Notes: generated from the letters alone by a model not told the origin. Positions 52,705 through 62,207 are shown, numbered from the stretch's first letter. The stretch: 64,000 nt of DNA from Marinobacterium stanieri (GCF_900155945.1 NZ_FTMN01000013.1:55137-119136); one strand, 5' to 3'. Numbers and translations are program-made.

Positions 52705-54557
52705 CAAAAGAGCGCGCACGACACGGGTTCGAGCTTCGGGAGCTTCGTCTCTGTGGCCCAGGTCAGGAGTCCGGGAGTCTTAACTTCGCGCCCGGGCTCA
52801 ACGTCATCGATGGGGCGTCGGACACGGGGAAGTCGTATGCGCTAAGCTGTATCGACTTCGTGATGGGTGCTAGCACGCCTCCCGAGGAAATCCCGCAAGC
52901 TCGAAAGTACGATGTTGCCTATCTTTGCATCCAAGCGGCGGACGGCCAGATCTACACCCTGAAGCGTCCGCTTGTTGGCGGGAAAATCGGACTCTATCAT
53001 GGGCGGATTGATGAAGCGCTCGGAGCCGACGACAAGTGGGAGGTAATGGGCGAGACCACCAACGCCAAAGAGTCTGTCTCGGGCTTCTTGCTGGGCCTGT
53101 GTGGCCTTGATGGCAGGCGAGTCCGCAAGAACGACAGAGGGACGACTCAGGAGGTTAGCTTCAGGGTCCTATCCAAGGCCTTGCTCGTCGATGAAGAACG
53201 AATCATCGCGAAACGCTCCCCCCTCTTCGGTTCCCAGAAAACCGGCAACACCGCCGCCGCAAGCACGATCCGGATGTTGCTTACGGGCGTCGATGACTCC
53301 GGCATTGTCCAGCTAGAAGATCCGAAGACGTCCGCGGGCCGCTTGGCCGGACGGAAGGAGGCGATTGAGGGGCTGCTAGAACGCGATCAAGCCGTGCTTG
53401 ACGAGCTCCTTGAGAACATGGAGGTGACACCGGAAGAGGTGTCCGAACTTGAAGCCAAACTGCGTGAGCTGGGCGAGCTGTCGAGTACGGCCTTGGCTGA
53501 TTTGCGCGCTGCTGAGTCTAAGCGAGGAAAGCTTGTGAACGAGCAACGCGAGCAGCGTAGACGGTTGGATGAACTCGACGGGATGCTTGTACGTGCTTCG
53601 TTGCTCGATGCTCATTACGAGTCTGATCTGCTTCGGCTCGAGGCGATGGGAGAGTCTTCCTATCTCCTGCAGATGTACCGCGACAAGTCGTGCGACTACT
53701 GTGGTGCTGAACCAGAACATCAGCGGGACGCTGATACGCACTCACCCGAGTCCACACTCCAGGCCGCTCAAGCGGAAGCGGCCAAGGTCAAGCGCCTCCG
53801 AGCGGAACTTCGCGTTGCATCGGACCAGCTGTCCACCGAGCAGCGTGTTTTGGCGGCGAGCCTGAAGGAGATCGAAGCAGCGATCCAAGAGATTTCCGAA
53901 GAGATTGAGGTAGCCCTTGCACCGAAAGTCCGAGCCACGGCCAACGAGCTACGAACGATCCAAGGCAGCTACGGAGCGTTTGTCAGGGTGGAGCAACTGC
54001 GCGCCCAGATTGACTCGCTCAAGAGCCAAATATTCGACCTGGATACCATTCCTGACAAGAAAGAGAAGCTTGAGTTCATCAAGCTCTCAGCGAACACCAT
54101 GTCCGACGTGTGTTCGAGGATCAGGGCGCTCCTCATCGCATGGAGGGTGGCTGACGACATTACCGTGGCATTCGACGAGAAAAGTGCTGATCTCGTTGTG
54201 AATGGTCGGAAGCGAACTAGCCATGGCAAGGGCGTGCGTGCGGTCATGTGCGCCAGCTATGTGATCGGACTTATGCAAGAGGCACTCGTGGCAAACACGG
54301 GACACCCTGGCTTCGTTGTCCTGGATACCCCGTTAAACCCGTACAAAGAGGCTGACGCCGACGACGATGGCGAGGTCGCCACCTCGGTGAAGGATGCCTT
54401 CTATCGGAACCTCTATTTGTCGAGCACGATTGGCCAGGTGGTCGTCTTCGAGAACGTTGCTCCCCCTGCTGATGTGCAAGCGTCCTGTAACCACATCCAC
54501 TTCTCGAGGAATTCTGTGGGGCGGTACGGCTTCTTGCCGGTTTCCGCGAGGCCGTAA
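52701..54557 (+). CDS. ABC-three-component system Rad50-like ATPase
   Basis: 618 aa from the ATG at 52701. Walker A is GASDTGKS at residues 38-45. Coiled coils cover about 220-320 and 350-450, joined by a zinc-hook-like Cys-x-x-Cys (KSCDYCGAEPEHQ) near 330. Walker B is GFVVLDTPLNPY near 538. This matches the ABC-3C ATPase (DUF3732-like). It would act as the DNA- or end-sensing motor that controls the Mrr-like effector two genes upstream. Confidence 0.8.
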   Translation: MTKERARHGFELRELRLCGPGQESGSLNFAPGLNVIDGASDTGKSYALSCIDFVMGASTPPEEIPQARKYDVAYLCIQAADGQIYTLKRPLVGGKIGLYHGRIDEALGADDKWEVMGETTNAKESVSGFLLGLCGLDGRRVRKNDRGTTQEVSFRVLSKALLVDEERIIAKRSPLFGSQKTGNTAAASTIRMLLTGVDDSGIVQLEDPKTSAGRLAGRKEAIEGLLERDQAVLDELLENMEVTPEEVSELEAKLRELGELSSTALADLRAAESKRGKLVNEQREQRRRLDELDGMLVRASLLDAHYESDLLRLEAMGESSYLLQMYRDKSCDYCGAEPEHQRDADTHSPESTLQAAQAEAAKVKRLRAELRVASDQLSTEQRVLAASLKEIEAAIQEISEEIEVALAPKVRATANELRTIQGSYGAFVRVEQLRAQIDSLKSQIFDLDTIPDKKEKLEFIKLSANTMSDVCSRIRALLIAWRVADDITVAFDEKSADLVVNGRKRTSHGKGVRAVMCASYVIGLMQEALVANTGHPGFVVLDTPLNPYKEADADDDGEVATSVKDAFYRNLYLSSTIGQVVVFENVAPPADVQASCNHIHFSRNSVGRYGFLPVSARP

Positions 54558-54730
54558 TGCTTCAACTGCATGTAAGTCGGGCTGAACGCGAACCTATTTC
54601 CTCCGAAGGTCCGAAATACGCTTGCCAAACAAGTCGTTCGAGCGGACGCGCTGGCTCGCGCCGCTCAACTTTGACGTAAATGACGACATTGAACAGCGTG
54701 CATATTAAGCTATATTCACAACTTGGTTAA

Positions 54731-54818
54731 AGTTTGCAAAGGGCCAACACTTGGTGTTCTGGCCACTTTGACGGTTGCCGAATCACCAGGTACCCCCTTC
54801 GCACACAAAGCAGGTGTT
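54731..54818. repeat. Hairpin repeat, second complete copy
   Basis: Aligns over its whole length to 49991-50081, for example GGGCCAACACTTGGTGTTCTGG against GGGCCATCACCTGGTGTGCTAG, and CCCCTTCGCACACAAAGCAGG against CCCCTTCGCGCACATAGCGGA. The outer arms no longer pair well here. It lies between the ABC-three-component and Gabija operons. Confidence 0.6.
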
Positions 54819-54935
54819 ATCAAAAAACGGTTCCCATCTATCGTTATCTGACCAGGATCGCCTTCTGCTGGCTGGATTCGAAATGGTCTTCATCATCGAG
54901 TATTGAAGATACCTCTTAACCAAAGGAAATCAGGG

Positions 54936-56897
54936 ATGAAAATAGAGCAGATAAGGCTAAAGAATTTTCGTTGTTTCGGGCATGAGGTGGTCAAGCTCAA
55001 TTTCGAGGAAATTCTAACAACACTTGTTGGCGGAAACGGCTCCGGAAAGACTGCAGTACTGCAAGCTGTGTCCAGGTTGTTTGGCATATCATCAGCACAA
55101 CGAGCGGTACAGCGCCGTGATTTTCACATATCGGTTGAACGGCAGGAACTGCAGTCCGGAGATATCCTGTTTGTTGAGGCGGTACTTGCTTTCCCTGAGC
55201 TGGCAGAACAGGACAACTCTCTTCTTGATGCTATTCCAGAGTTCTTCAATCAGATGGCTGCTTCAGGTGCAGGAGAGCCCCTTAAGGCCCGGATACGACT
55301 TCAAGCAACATGGACGGATGACGGTACGCCGGAAGGAGCAATCGAGGAGGATATACGCTGGATAAGAGCCTTGGATGATAATTTTGAATGGAATGACTGT
55401 TCTAGGGTTCAGGCTGTAGAGCGCTCTTCAATCCAGTTTATTTACTTACCGGCAAATCGTGATGCGACGACGCAGGTGACCGCACTTCTAAAGGGGCGGT
55501 TATGGCAGGCTGCCAAATGGTCGACAGCATTTAGGGATGCAAGCTCTAATAATGCCGGTCAGATCCAGAGCAGTTTTGAGGAGGAAGAGCCGTTAAGGGT
55601 CTTGCTGGGGCGTCTTTCAAGACGGTGGCAACAGGTCCATGAAGCCGATACAGACAGTCAGCCGCGTTTAAGGCTTATCGAAAACCGTTTTGAGGAGCTT
55701 GTTCGTAAAGCCGAATTTACGTTTACGCCTGATGAAGAAGGTCAGGAGCGCGGTTTGTCCGAGCTGAGTGACGGTCAGCGCTCTCTGTTCCATATTGCAC
55801 TTACAGCGGCAACGCTCGAAACCGAGCGGGAAGCTTTTTCTTTGCCTGCTGATGCCAGCTCATTTGAACAGGATAAGTTACGCCGTGTTCACCTAACAAT
55901 CCTTGCCATCGAAGAGCCTGAAAATAGCCTTTCACCGTTCTTTTTGTCTCGTATTATCAGGCAAGCGAGGGAAGTAGGCGCACTACCTTCCGCACAGGTT
56001 CTGCTATCTAGCCATTCACCGGCGATTCTGAGCCGAATAGAGCCGAATGAAGTGAGATATCATCGTATGGATCGAGGCGCCCGATGCTCCTCGATTCGCG
56101 AGCTCACCTTACCGGAGGATGGTACTGAGGCAAGTGTATATGTCAGGCTGGCCGTAAAGGCATATCCCGAACTTTATTTTGCGCGATTTGTAATCCTAGG
56201 TGAGGGAGACTCAGAGCGAGTCGTTATTCCAAAAATTGCGGAGGAAATGGGTGTTCCCCTTGATCCATCATTCGTTCCCGTCGTTCCGCTCGGCGGGCGA
56301 TTCGTGGCGCATTTCTGGCGGCTGCTGAATGATCTTGAGATTCCACATGCCACATTGCTCGATCTTGATCTGGGGCGCAGGCATGGTGGGGCGAACGCCA
56401 TGAGGAGTTGTCTTCAGAATCTGGCTGATATTGGGAACGATTGGGGGAGCAGAAGTAGTGCAAATGCTGCTCAGCTTACCGACCAACAGCTTTATAACGA
56501 AGGTCCGCAAGGTCAATGGCTTCAAGCTTTCAATGAGCAGGGAGTTTTCTTTTCCGCTCCCATTGATCTCGATTTTGCCATGTTGCTTGCCTTTCCAGCC
56601 GCTTATCAGGTCGCCAATTCAGGTGGCAATGGGCCTCAGGGTAGTGCTGACGCTATTCAGGCCAAAAAGGTCAGCACGCTGAAAACAGGTGGTAATCCTG
56701 ACCTGTATACCGCGCATTATGATGATGCTTTTAAATGGTATCCGTATCTGTTCCTGAGCCGCAGTAAGCCGGAAACTCATCTGGCGGCGTTTTCCCGTAT
56801 CACGGAAGGCAATGTTGCTACGTCCGCTCCTGCTGAGCTGAAGGCTCTCATTGAATACGTTACGCATAAACTCAATCTGTCAGGAGAGGATGAATGA
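54936..56897 (+). CDS. gajA: Gabija GajA-like OLD-family ATPase-Toprim nuclease
   Basis: 653 aa from the ATG at 54936, which has AAAGGA nine bases upstream. Walker A is GGNGSGKT at 32-39, the signature LSDGQRSLF is near 275, Walker B LAIEEPENSL is near 325, and the H-loop SSHSPAIL follows. The C-terminal Toprim has Glu in ILGEGDSERVV near 418 and Asp-x-Asp in LLDLDLGRRHGG near 473. GajA is a nucleotide-sensing DNA nicking enzyme; the partner is GajB, encoded next with a 4-bp overlap. It is somewhat longer than the type GajA (about 580 aa). Confidence 0.85.
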   Translation: MKIEQIRLKNFRCFGHEVVKLNFEEILTTLVGGNGSGKTAVLQAVSRLFGISSAQRAVQRRDFHISVERQELQSGDILFVEAVLAFPELAEQDNSLLDAIPEFFNQMAASGAGEPLKARIRLQATWTDDGTPEGAIEEDIRWIRALDDNFEWNDCSRVQAVERSSIQFIYLPANRDATTQVTALLKGRLWQAAKWSTAFRDASSNNAGQIQSSFEEEEPLRVLLGRLSRRWQQVHEADTDSQPRLRLIENRFEELVRKAEFTFTPDEEGQERGLSELSDGQRSLFHIALTAATLETEREAFSLPADASSFEQDKLRRVHLTILAIEEPENSLSPFFLSRIIRQAREVGALPSAQVLLSSHSPAILSRIEPNEVRYHRMDRGARCSSIRELTLPEDGTEASVYVRLAVKAYPELYFARFVILGEGDSERVVIPKIAEEMGVPLDPSFVPVVPLGGRFVAHFWRLLNDLEIPHATLLDLDLGRRHGGANAMRSCLQNLADIGNDWGSRSSANAAQLTDQQLYNEGPQGQWLQAFNEQGVFFSAPIDLDFAMLLAFPAAYQVANSGGNGPQGSADAIQAKKVSTLKTGGNPDLYTAHYDDAFKWYPYLFLSRSKPETHLAAFSRITEGNVATSAPAELKALIEYVTHKLNLSGEDE

Positions 56898-58765
56898 CCC
56901 GCGTAAGCAGGCACGAGTGGGTACCTCAGGGTGTCGATCTGCTGGAAGACAGAGCGTGGGAGGCTTTACGTGAAACCGATAGGAGCATCCTTGTGACCGC
57001 TGGTGCCGGTGCCGGAAAAACTGAGTTTCTGGCACAGAAGGCGACTTATCTTTTGCAGACAGGTATTTGTCCAGCACCCAAACGTATTCTGGCTATCAGC
57101 TTTAAAAAAGATGCCGCCCGAAACCTTGCCGAAAGGGTTGCAAAGCGTTGTCCGAGAGATCAGGCAAAGCGCTTTGATTCAATGACCTTTGATGCTTTTA
57201 CCAAGGGGCTTTTGGACCGGTTCCGCCCTACCATACCAGAGCCGTTCAATGCTTCGGGCACGTATCATATCGTTACGCCGTTTCGACGGGATTATGAGGA
57301 TTTTCTTGAACGTTACGGATATCGCAGCGTTAGTGCTCAACGTCTTGAGAAAAGAGTGCCGCTGACAGACTTGCCAATTGATCAATCTAATGGCTCTGAA
57401 CTACATCGCGCCTTAGCAGATTACTGGCATGACCAATTTTTCGGGGGAGAGGAAATATCCCTGTCCTTCCCGATGATAAACAGGCTTGTGAAACTGTTGC
57501 TGCAGGAAAATTCATATATCCGCTGGGCCTTACAGGCAACATATCCCATCGTATTTTTTGATGAGTACCAAGATACCACATATGCTCAGTACGACATGCT
57601 GCTAACGGCGTTCGATGGTAGTGATGCTGTCTTTACGGCAGTCGGCGATGATAAGCAGCGAATCATGGGGTGGGCGGGAGCTATAGATGACGCCTTTGGC
57701 CAGTTTGAAAACGACTTTGATGCCAGACGTATAACGTTGCTTTCAAACTGGCGCTCACATGTGGATCTGGTTCGTATTCAGCACGAGATTGCCCGCCGGA
57801 TAGACGACAATGTGGAAGAAGTGCAGGCACAAGGGACCCGTGAAATCGAAGGTGAGGTTTCTGCTATCTGGCAATTCCGGAGCGCAGATGACGAGAACAA
57901 TTATCTGGCTGAATGGGTGAGCCGTGAGGTTCAGTCGGGGCGTGTTGCACCACATGATGTAGCTATTCTGATCAGAATGCGGGCAGATCAGGTAGAGACT
58001 GAGATCGCCCCTGCTTTTGCGGCACGAGGTCTCAGGATTAGAAATGCGGCCCGGTTAGCCGGTGAAATTCAGATACAGGACCTTCTTGGTGAAGAGCTGA
58101 CCGGCATCTTCGTTCCTTTGCTCCGTTTGGGAGCGACGGACCGAAGTCCGGAAAATTGGGAGCAAGCCCAGCAGAACTATCTGTTTTTGGAGACTGCCGA
58201 TCCGGATAACGACCTCACTCAGGAGCGATTGCTGGTTAAGCTTGAAGCATTCGTTCGTCAATTAAGAGCAAAACTGGCGTGCCGCCAGACTGACCCGGAG
58301 TCGGCGGAAGAGGTTGCACAGATGCTTCTTGAGTTCGTCGGGAGGCCCGTTTTGCGGCAATCCTTTCCTGCTTATCAACGGGAAAGAGATTTTGAGAGGG
58401 TGTGGCGTGGATTTGTCATACTCCTGAAAGAGTGCGCAGAACATAGCAGTAGCTGGACGGAAGCGCTGGATGAGTTCGAAGGTGTTGGCCAGGTGGCTCT
58501 GATGACGGTCCATAAAAGCAAAGGTCTTGAGTTCCATACGATGATATTTTACGGACTCGACCATCAGACTTGGTGGAGCCTTAAACCGAATAGTGGTGAA
58601 GAGCTGAATACCTTATTCGTTGCCTTTACCAGAGCAAAACAGCGTGCGTTCTTTTCTCAATGCGTTGAAAGAGGACGTGCTATTGGTTGGATACAGCAAT
58701 TGCTTGCTCCTGCGGGAGTAGAAGTTTTAGATGGGACAACCATAGTTGAACCCCACTGCGCATAA
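56894..58765 (+). CDS. gajB: Gabija GajB-like UvrD-type helicase
   Basis: 623 aa. Walker A is TAGAGAGKTEFL at 35-46, motif II FFDEYQDTTYAQ near 221, motif III VGDDKQRIMGW, motif IV LSNWRSH, motif V MTVHKSKGLEFHTMIF and motif VI FVAFTRAKQRAFF near 575. The ATG overlaps the GajA stop, the arrangement expected of Gabija, where both proteins form the antiphage complex. Longer than the usual GajB (about 500 aa). Confidence 0.88.
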   Translation: MTRVSRHEWVPQGVDLLEDRAWEALRETDRSILVTAGAGAGKTEFLAQKATYLLQTGICPAPKRILAISFKKDAARNLAERVAKRCPRDQAKRFDSMTFDAFTKGLLDRFRPTIPEPFNASGTYHIVTPFRRDYEDFLERYGYRSVSAQRLEKRVPLTDLPIDQSNGSELHRALADYWHDQFFGGEEISLSFPMINRLVKLLLQENSYIRWALQATYPIVFFDEYQDTTYAQYDMLLTAFDGSDAVFTAVGDDKQRIMGWAGAIDDAFGQFENDFDARRITLLSNWRSHVDLVRIQHEIARRIDDNVEEVQAQGTREIEGEVSAIWQFRSADDENNYLAEWVSREVQSGRVAPHDVAILIRMRADQVETEIAPAFAARGLRIRNAARLAGEIQIQDLLGEELTGIFVPLLRLGATDRSPENWEQAQQNYLFLETADPDNDLTQERLLVKLEAFVRQLRAKLACRQTDPESAEEVAQMLLEFVGRPVLRQSFPAYQRERDFERVWRGFVILLKECAEHSSSWTEALDEFEGVGQVALMTVHKSKGLEFHTMIFYGLDHQTWWSLKPNSGEELNTLFVAFTRAKQRAFFSQCVERGRAIGWIQQLLAPAGVEVLDGTTIVEPHCA

Positions 58766-58770
58766 GCAAG

Positions 58771-59034
58771 ATGGCAAACGAAAACTATCACCCATCGAGC
58801 GCAATGCTACGCGTAGAAAACTTTACGGAAGCCTCCCTTTACTTTGATCGCGTACTTCCTTTGCACATTAGGCGGATGCGTGGCTATTCAGCTGTTGGAG
58901 GCGTCTTCGTGGACCATCGAGTTAAGGTCCGCTTTGGGCCATTGTCAGGCATAGCATTTCAACGCGGGATTCCATGGCAAACCAACCACTTCCTACTGCC
59001 TGCACATATTAAATCCACACAAAGGCCGGTATAG
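58771..59034 (+). CDS. Short hypothetical protein, N-terminal fragment read into a repeat
   Basis: 87 aa, 5 bp after the gajB-like stop. Residues 1-35 (SSAMLRVENFTEASLYFDRV) look like a real N-terminus, but the rest is encoded by sequence that includes the hairpin-repeat arm GTCCGCTTTGGGCCATTG (58927-58944). The original gene was probably cut at a recombination point and the frame now ends by chance. Confidence 0.4.
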   Translation: MANENYHPSSAMLRVENFTEASLYFDRVLPLHIRRMRGYSAVGGVFVDHRVKVRFGPLSGIAFQRGIPWQTNHFLLPAHIKSTQRPV

Positions 59035-59182
59035 AGATTGCAGATTTCGGAGGCACCCTTCCAATCCTAGAAAGTAAATAGCAAACTACGTCATCGTCTT
59101 GGTTCTAAAAGTTAGGTTACGAAAACTCTGTACGACCACACATGCACTAAGTTGAATATCAAAGGATGAGGATTTTCCCGAA

Positions 59183-59662
59183 ATGGACCCCAACTACTCG
59201 GCTTCAGTAAAGCTGCTTTTGGATTACGCTCTTAACCAGTCAGGGAGTGGAGCTAGTACAGCTGCTCAGGTTCTACTCTCAACCTATAACTCATATAACT
59301 ACCACGTCGCTTTGGTTGATCTGACATTGCTTGACGAGAAAGGGTACAACGCAGCTCTTTCGGTTATTCGTGGTCGTGCAGAGTCTCGCATGGAGCCCCA
59401 TTCTGTCATTGAAAATGGTGATGACCTGTTTGAAAAACTGGAATCACGCTGGCGCCATCTCGGGACCGGGTTTCGACACAGAGATCTGTATATACGGAAG
59501 CCCATCATTCAATGGCAGTGCCCGGATTGTGGAGCTATCACTGACGACTATGCACATGGGCCGTACCCTGGCCGAATCGACGGGCGTCCAGTGTGTGATA
59601 GCTGGTCTGACGCCCATCCGGAGGATGAATACTCCGTCATGTCACCACTTGCCCCGAAGTAA
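59183..59662 (+). CDS. DUF7673-like hypothetical protein with a zinc-ribbon-like tail
   Basis: 159 aa. Residues 7-70 (ASVKLLLDYALNQSGSGASTAAQVLLSTYN...) resemble DUF7673 proteins from conjugative elements. The C-terminal part has a Cys pair, WQCPDCGAI, and a later Cys (RPVCDSW), which could bind metal. No function known. Confidence 0.55.
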   Translation: MDPNYSASVKLLLDYALNQSGSGASTAAQVLLSTYNSYNYHVALVDLTLLDEKGYNAALSVIRGRAESRMEPHSVIENGDDLFEKLESRWRHLGTGFRHRDLYIRKPIIQWQCPDCGAITDDYAHGPYPGRIDGRPVCDSWSDAHPEDEYSVMSPLAPK

Positions 59663-59696
59663 AGCTCAAGGGCGTCATTAGAATTTGAATACTGGC

Positions 59697-59885
59697 ATGT
59701 TTGATTTCAATCAACTCACTGGCTCCAATAGAGTTTGGCTGTTGTTCAGAGACGGCCGCGACGGTGGCACGATCCGAGATTGGGGGCCTATATGCTCTGA
59801 CGAGCTTGTACGCAGTATCTGGGCACAGTATAGAGAGCTTGCCATAGGGATGTTGGTTAATGATCGCTTTCATCCCTCACGCTAG
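59697..59885 (+). CDS. Small hypothetical protein
   Basis: 62 aa (MFDFNQLTGSNRVWLLFRDG...). Plausible composition for a small soluble protein, 35 bp after the DUF7673-like gene. No family recognised. Confidence 0.4.
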   Translation: MFDFNQLTGSNRVWLLFRDGRDGGTIRDWGPICSDELVRSIWAQYRELAIGMLVNDRFHPSR

Positions 59886-60096
59886 CTTGATTGGAATTTT
59901 GGTTTTGGCAAGTATCACGTTCAGGATGCTGCGGTTGATGCGGAATCAGGATGGCGGTCCTATCGAGAAAACCTAATGCGCTCACGTTGTCGCCACTAGT
60001 CTCGAACACATCTGATAATCTATTTGTTGTATATTCTGTATAGTGGAAATATACGCATTTTCATTGCGGCTAACACTACCGACAGCAGACCAGAGT

Positions 60097-60336
60097 ATGC
60101 AAACAGTTCACTTCATAACAGAAACGCTCCCTGGTGAGCCAGACATCTTGCATGATGTAAAGCACTCGGATCTTGAATACAGAGGCCTTTATGGCAGACT
60201 CCTTTCGACTACACAAGCCCCAGAATGTGGCTGGAATCATACGTTGCTAACGTCCCAGATCCCCCCGGAGATACCAGCAGGAGAGGGGATTGATGCCTTC
60301 CTCGGTGACATGTGGATAGGCAGCACTGAGGTATAG
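60097..60336 (+). CDS. Small hypothetical protein
   Basis: 79 aa from MQTVHFITET; a GTG at 60043 would add 18 residues. It is acidic, with no membrane segment or motif. Start and reality both uncertain. Confidence 0.4.
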   Translation: MQTVHFITETLPGEPDILHDVKHSDLEYRGLYGRLLSTTQAPECGWNHTLLTSQIPPEIPAGEGIDAFLGDMWIGSTEV

Positions 60337-60413
60337 CAGTAAATACAGAGCTGCTTATATCTTGATCAAATATGTTATATTAGGGTAATACACAGAATAA
60401 GGTGATAGCCCTA

Positions 60414-61115
60414 ATGTCCGACTATTCTTCCCCAGTACAAAACTCCCCACGAGCCGGCGATCTGGCATTGGAAAGGCGTGCAGCTGAGTATGAGGCTCGC
60501 GTTCAGCACGATATTGATGTCGCCCGGTTGAATCTCGTTACAGGTATGCTGTTTCGGCCTCAGAAAACTGTTTCAGAGGCATTGAGGCTGGGTTATTCCA
60601 TCTTCTCGGCCTTTGGGATCCTCGTACTTGCTGCAATGGCCAGTGAGTCACCCATCATTAATGTCGTTGGTGTTGATAGCCTGGCGGCGGCTGTCGCCAG
60701 CAATGCTACGAGTACGCTTTCTGTTTCTATTTTGATGCTGGTGCTGGTCCACCAGCTATGTCGAATTCTTGGAGGGGGAGGGAGCTTGCGAGCTTTCGCA
60801 TTTGCTTGGGGTTTGAGCTCAATGCCCACGATCCTCTTGGCTGCAGTATCAACGGTAGTGTATTCCCTGAACGGGGGACCTGTAATCGCTTCGGATTTAA
60901 CAGATATGGCCCAGATGACACGTCAGCAGCAGTCGGTACTCACTGTTCAGTACTGTGCACTGGCTTTGTTGCAGGTCTGGACGGCAATCATTACGGTTTT
61001 TTCTGTTAAATTTGTTCATCAGTTTTCATTATGGAGATCGATAGCAGCTTGTTTTGCGGGACAGGTTATTGTGATTGTTGTTGCAGTCTCTATTTCCAGT
61101 CTTTCATTAGTTTAG
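60414..61115 (+). CDS. Polytopic membrane protein, Yip1-like topology
   Basis: 233 aa from the ATG at 60414 with AAGGTG about 10 bp upstream. An N-terminal soluble part of about 60 residues is followed by five or six membrane segments. The first, after RLGYSIFSAFGILVL, and the central AFAWGLSSMPTILLAAVSTVV give the look of Yip1/YIP1-like proteins. Family membership not certain. It ends 15 bp before a strong terminator. Confidence 0.65.
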   Translation: MSDYSSPVQNSPRAGDLALERRAAEYEARVQHDIDVARLNLVTGMLFRPQKTVSEALRLGYSIFSAFGILVLAAMASESPIINVVGVDSLAAAVASNATSTLSVSILMLVLVHQLCRILGGGGSLRAFAFAWGLSSMPTILLAAVSTVVYSLNGGPVIASDLTDMAQMTRQQQSVLTVQYCALALLQVWTAIITVFSVKFVHQFSLWRSIAACFAGQVIVIVVAVSISSLSLV

Positions 61116-61130
61116 ATTCCCGAATATCCC

Positions 61131-61160
61131 TATGAGCAAGTCCTAACTTGCTCATAAAAT
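61131..61160. terminator. Hairpin terminator
   Basis: TATGAGCAAGT-CCTA-ACTTGCTCATA is a perfect 11-bp stem followed by AAA; it separates the membrane protein gene from the next gene. Confidence 0.75.
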
Positions 61161-61262
61161 GCCAAACCAACCTTCGAGTTTTTGCCATAAATTAGCAAAT
61201 TAACATGGTTTAAAACAATGTGAATAGTACATACTGAATGAAATCGTTTGAATGAGGTGGAT

Positions 61263-62168
61263 ATGAGTATTATTGATACAATTTTTAATTTCAATAATCG
61301 AAAAATTAGATCCATAATTGGCACTATGGATTTTTCCATGTTACTTGACCTATCCCACCCATTAGGCAGCTCGTATCCAACCGTTTTTTCCGAGACTCGT
61401 TGTGCCCTTGAAAAAATACCAAGTATGGATTTTGGTAGTTACAATTGGATATCGACTGGGGCGAATGTAACAATTTCAGCTATATTATCGGATCTTATTC
61501 ATGCCGATGAGTTTGATTCAGAATTGGTAATATCTAAACTCGATGGCTGTTTTGCATGCAAGTCTTTCGCCCATCCCAGGTCCCCACGGGGCAGTGCTCG
61601 TAGTATGGCCGAGATGGGAGCGATAATTAATGATTTGCGTGATTTGAACGGTCTAAATATTGACCAGCAAATACAGCGCTGCTTTGAGCATACAGGAATT
61701 ATTTCTGGCGATACTCATGTAATCACTGACCGGTGGCACAACCGAGATTATTGGCTAAATGAGGGAGGCGGACATCATGCTGCAGTACTATGTACAATGC
61801 TGAGAGAACATGATCCTGAACGATCAGTTGAGGCAACCTGGACGCGGTATAGTGTGAATCTGCCCGTATTGGAACTTATGGGAAATGTTGCCTGCTATGT
61901 TGTGCAGTCTGAATCAGATATTACGCCCACGCAACTGATGGGAAATCGTTTTTTGAATGCTGATATTGATCCCCAGCAGTTTGGCATAGCGACACAGCCC
62001 ATGTCGCTCAATCGGTATGAGTGGAGCACGGATCCGCTGCGTGATTACCATTTCGTATGGATCGACATGTCTAGACCAGCGGGTGAGTTAGTTCGGGGTA
62101 AATTTGAGGATGTAGCAGCATCTGGGCAAGCAATGGGTATAAAAGAGTTCTTTCGCCGGTTTTGCTAG
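61263..62168 (+). CDS. DUF6685-like hypothetical protein
   Basis: 301 aa from the ATG at 61263 with TGAGGTGG close upstream. Recognisable parts are the HADEFDSE segment near 85, HPRSPRGSARSMAEMG near 107, and LNEGGGHHAAVLC near 172, which I associate with DUF6685. The GGGHH motif could be a metal or active-site feature. No operon partner. Function unknown. Confidence 0.6.
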   Translation: MSIIDTIFNFNNRKIRSIIGTMDFSMLLDLSHPLGSSYPTVFSETRCALEKIPSMDFGSYNWISTGANVTISAILSDLIHADEFDSELVISKLDGCFACKSFAHPRSPRGSARSMAEMGAIINDLRDLNGLNIDQQIQRCFEHTGIISGDTHVITDRWHNRDYWLNEGGGHHAAVLCTMLREHDPERSVEATWTRYSVNLPVLELMGNVACYVVQSESDITPTQLMGNRFLNADIDPQQFGIATQPMSLNRYEWSTDPLRDYHFVWIDMSRPAGELVRGKFEDVAASGQAMGIKEFFRRFC

Positions 62169-62178
62169 TGATAAGTTG

Positions 62179-62207
62179 ATGCCGATAAATCCAGTTATCG
62201 GCATTTA
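62179..62207. terminator. Hairpin terminator after the DUF6685-like gene
   Basis: ATGCCGATAA-ATCCAG-TTATCGGCAT is a perfect 10-bp stem followed by TTAT. Confidence 0.8.

Noticed and set aside
32123..58944. Reading the intergenic hairpins as a true integron attC array
   Set aside because: No intI, no GTTRRRY/RYYYAAC boxes in the right places, and the modules are multi-gene operons; kept only as an analogy.
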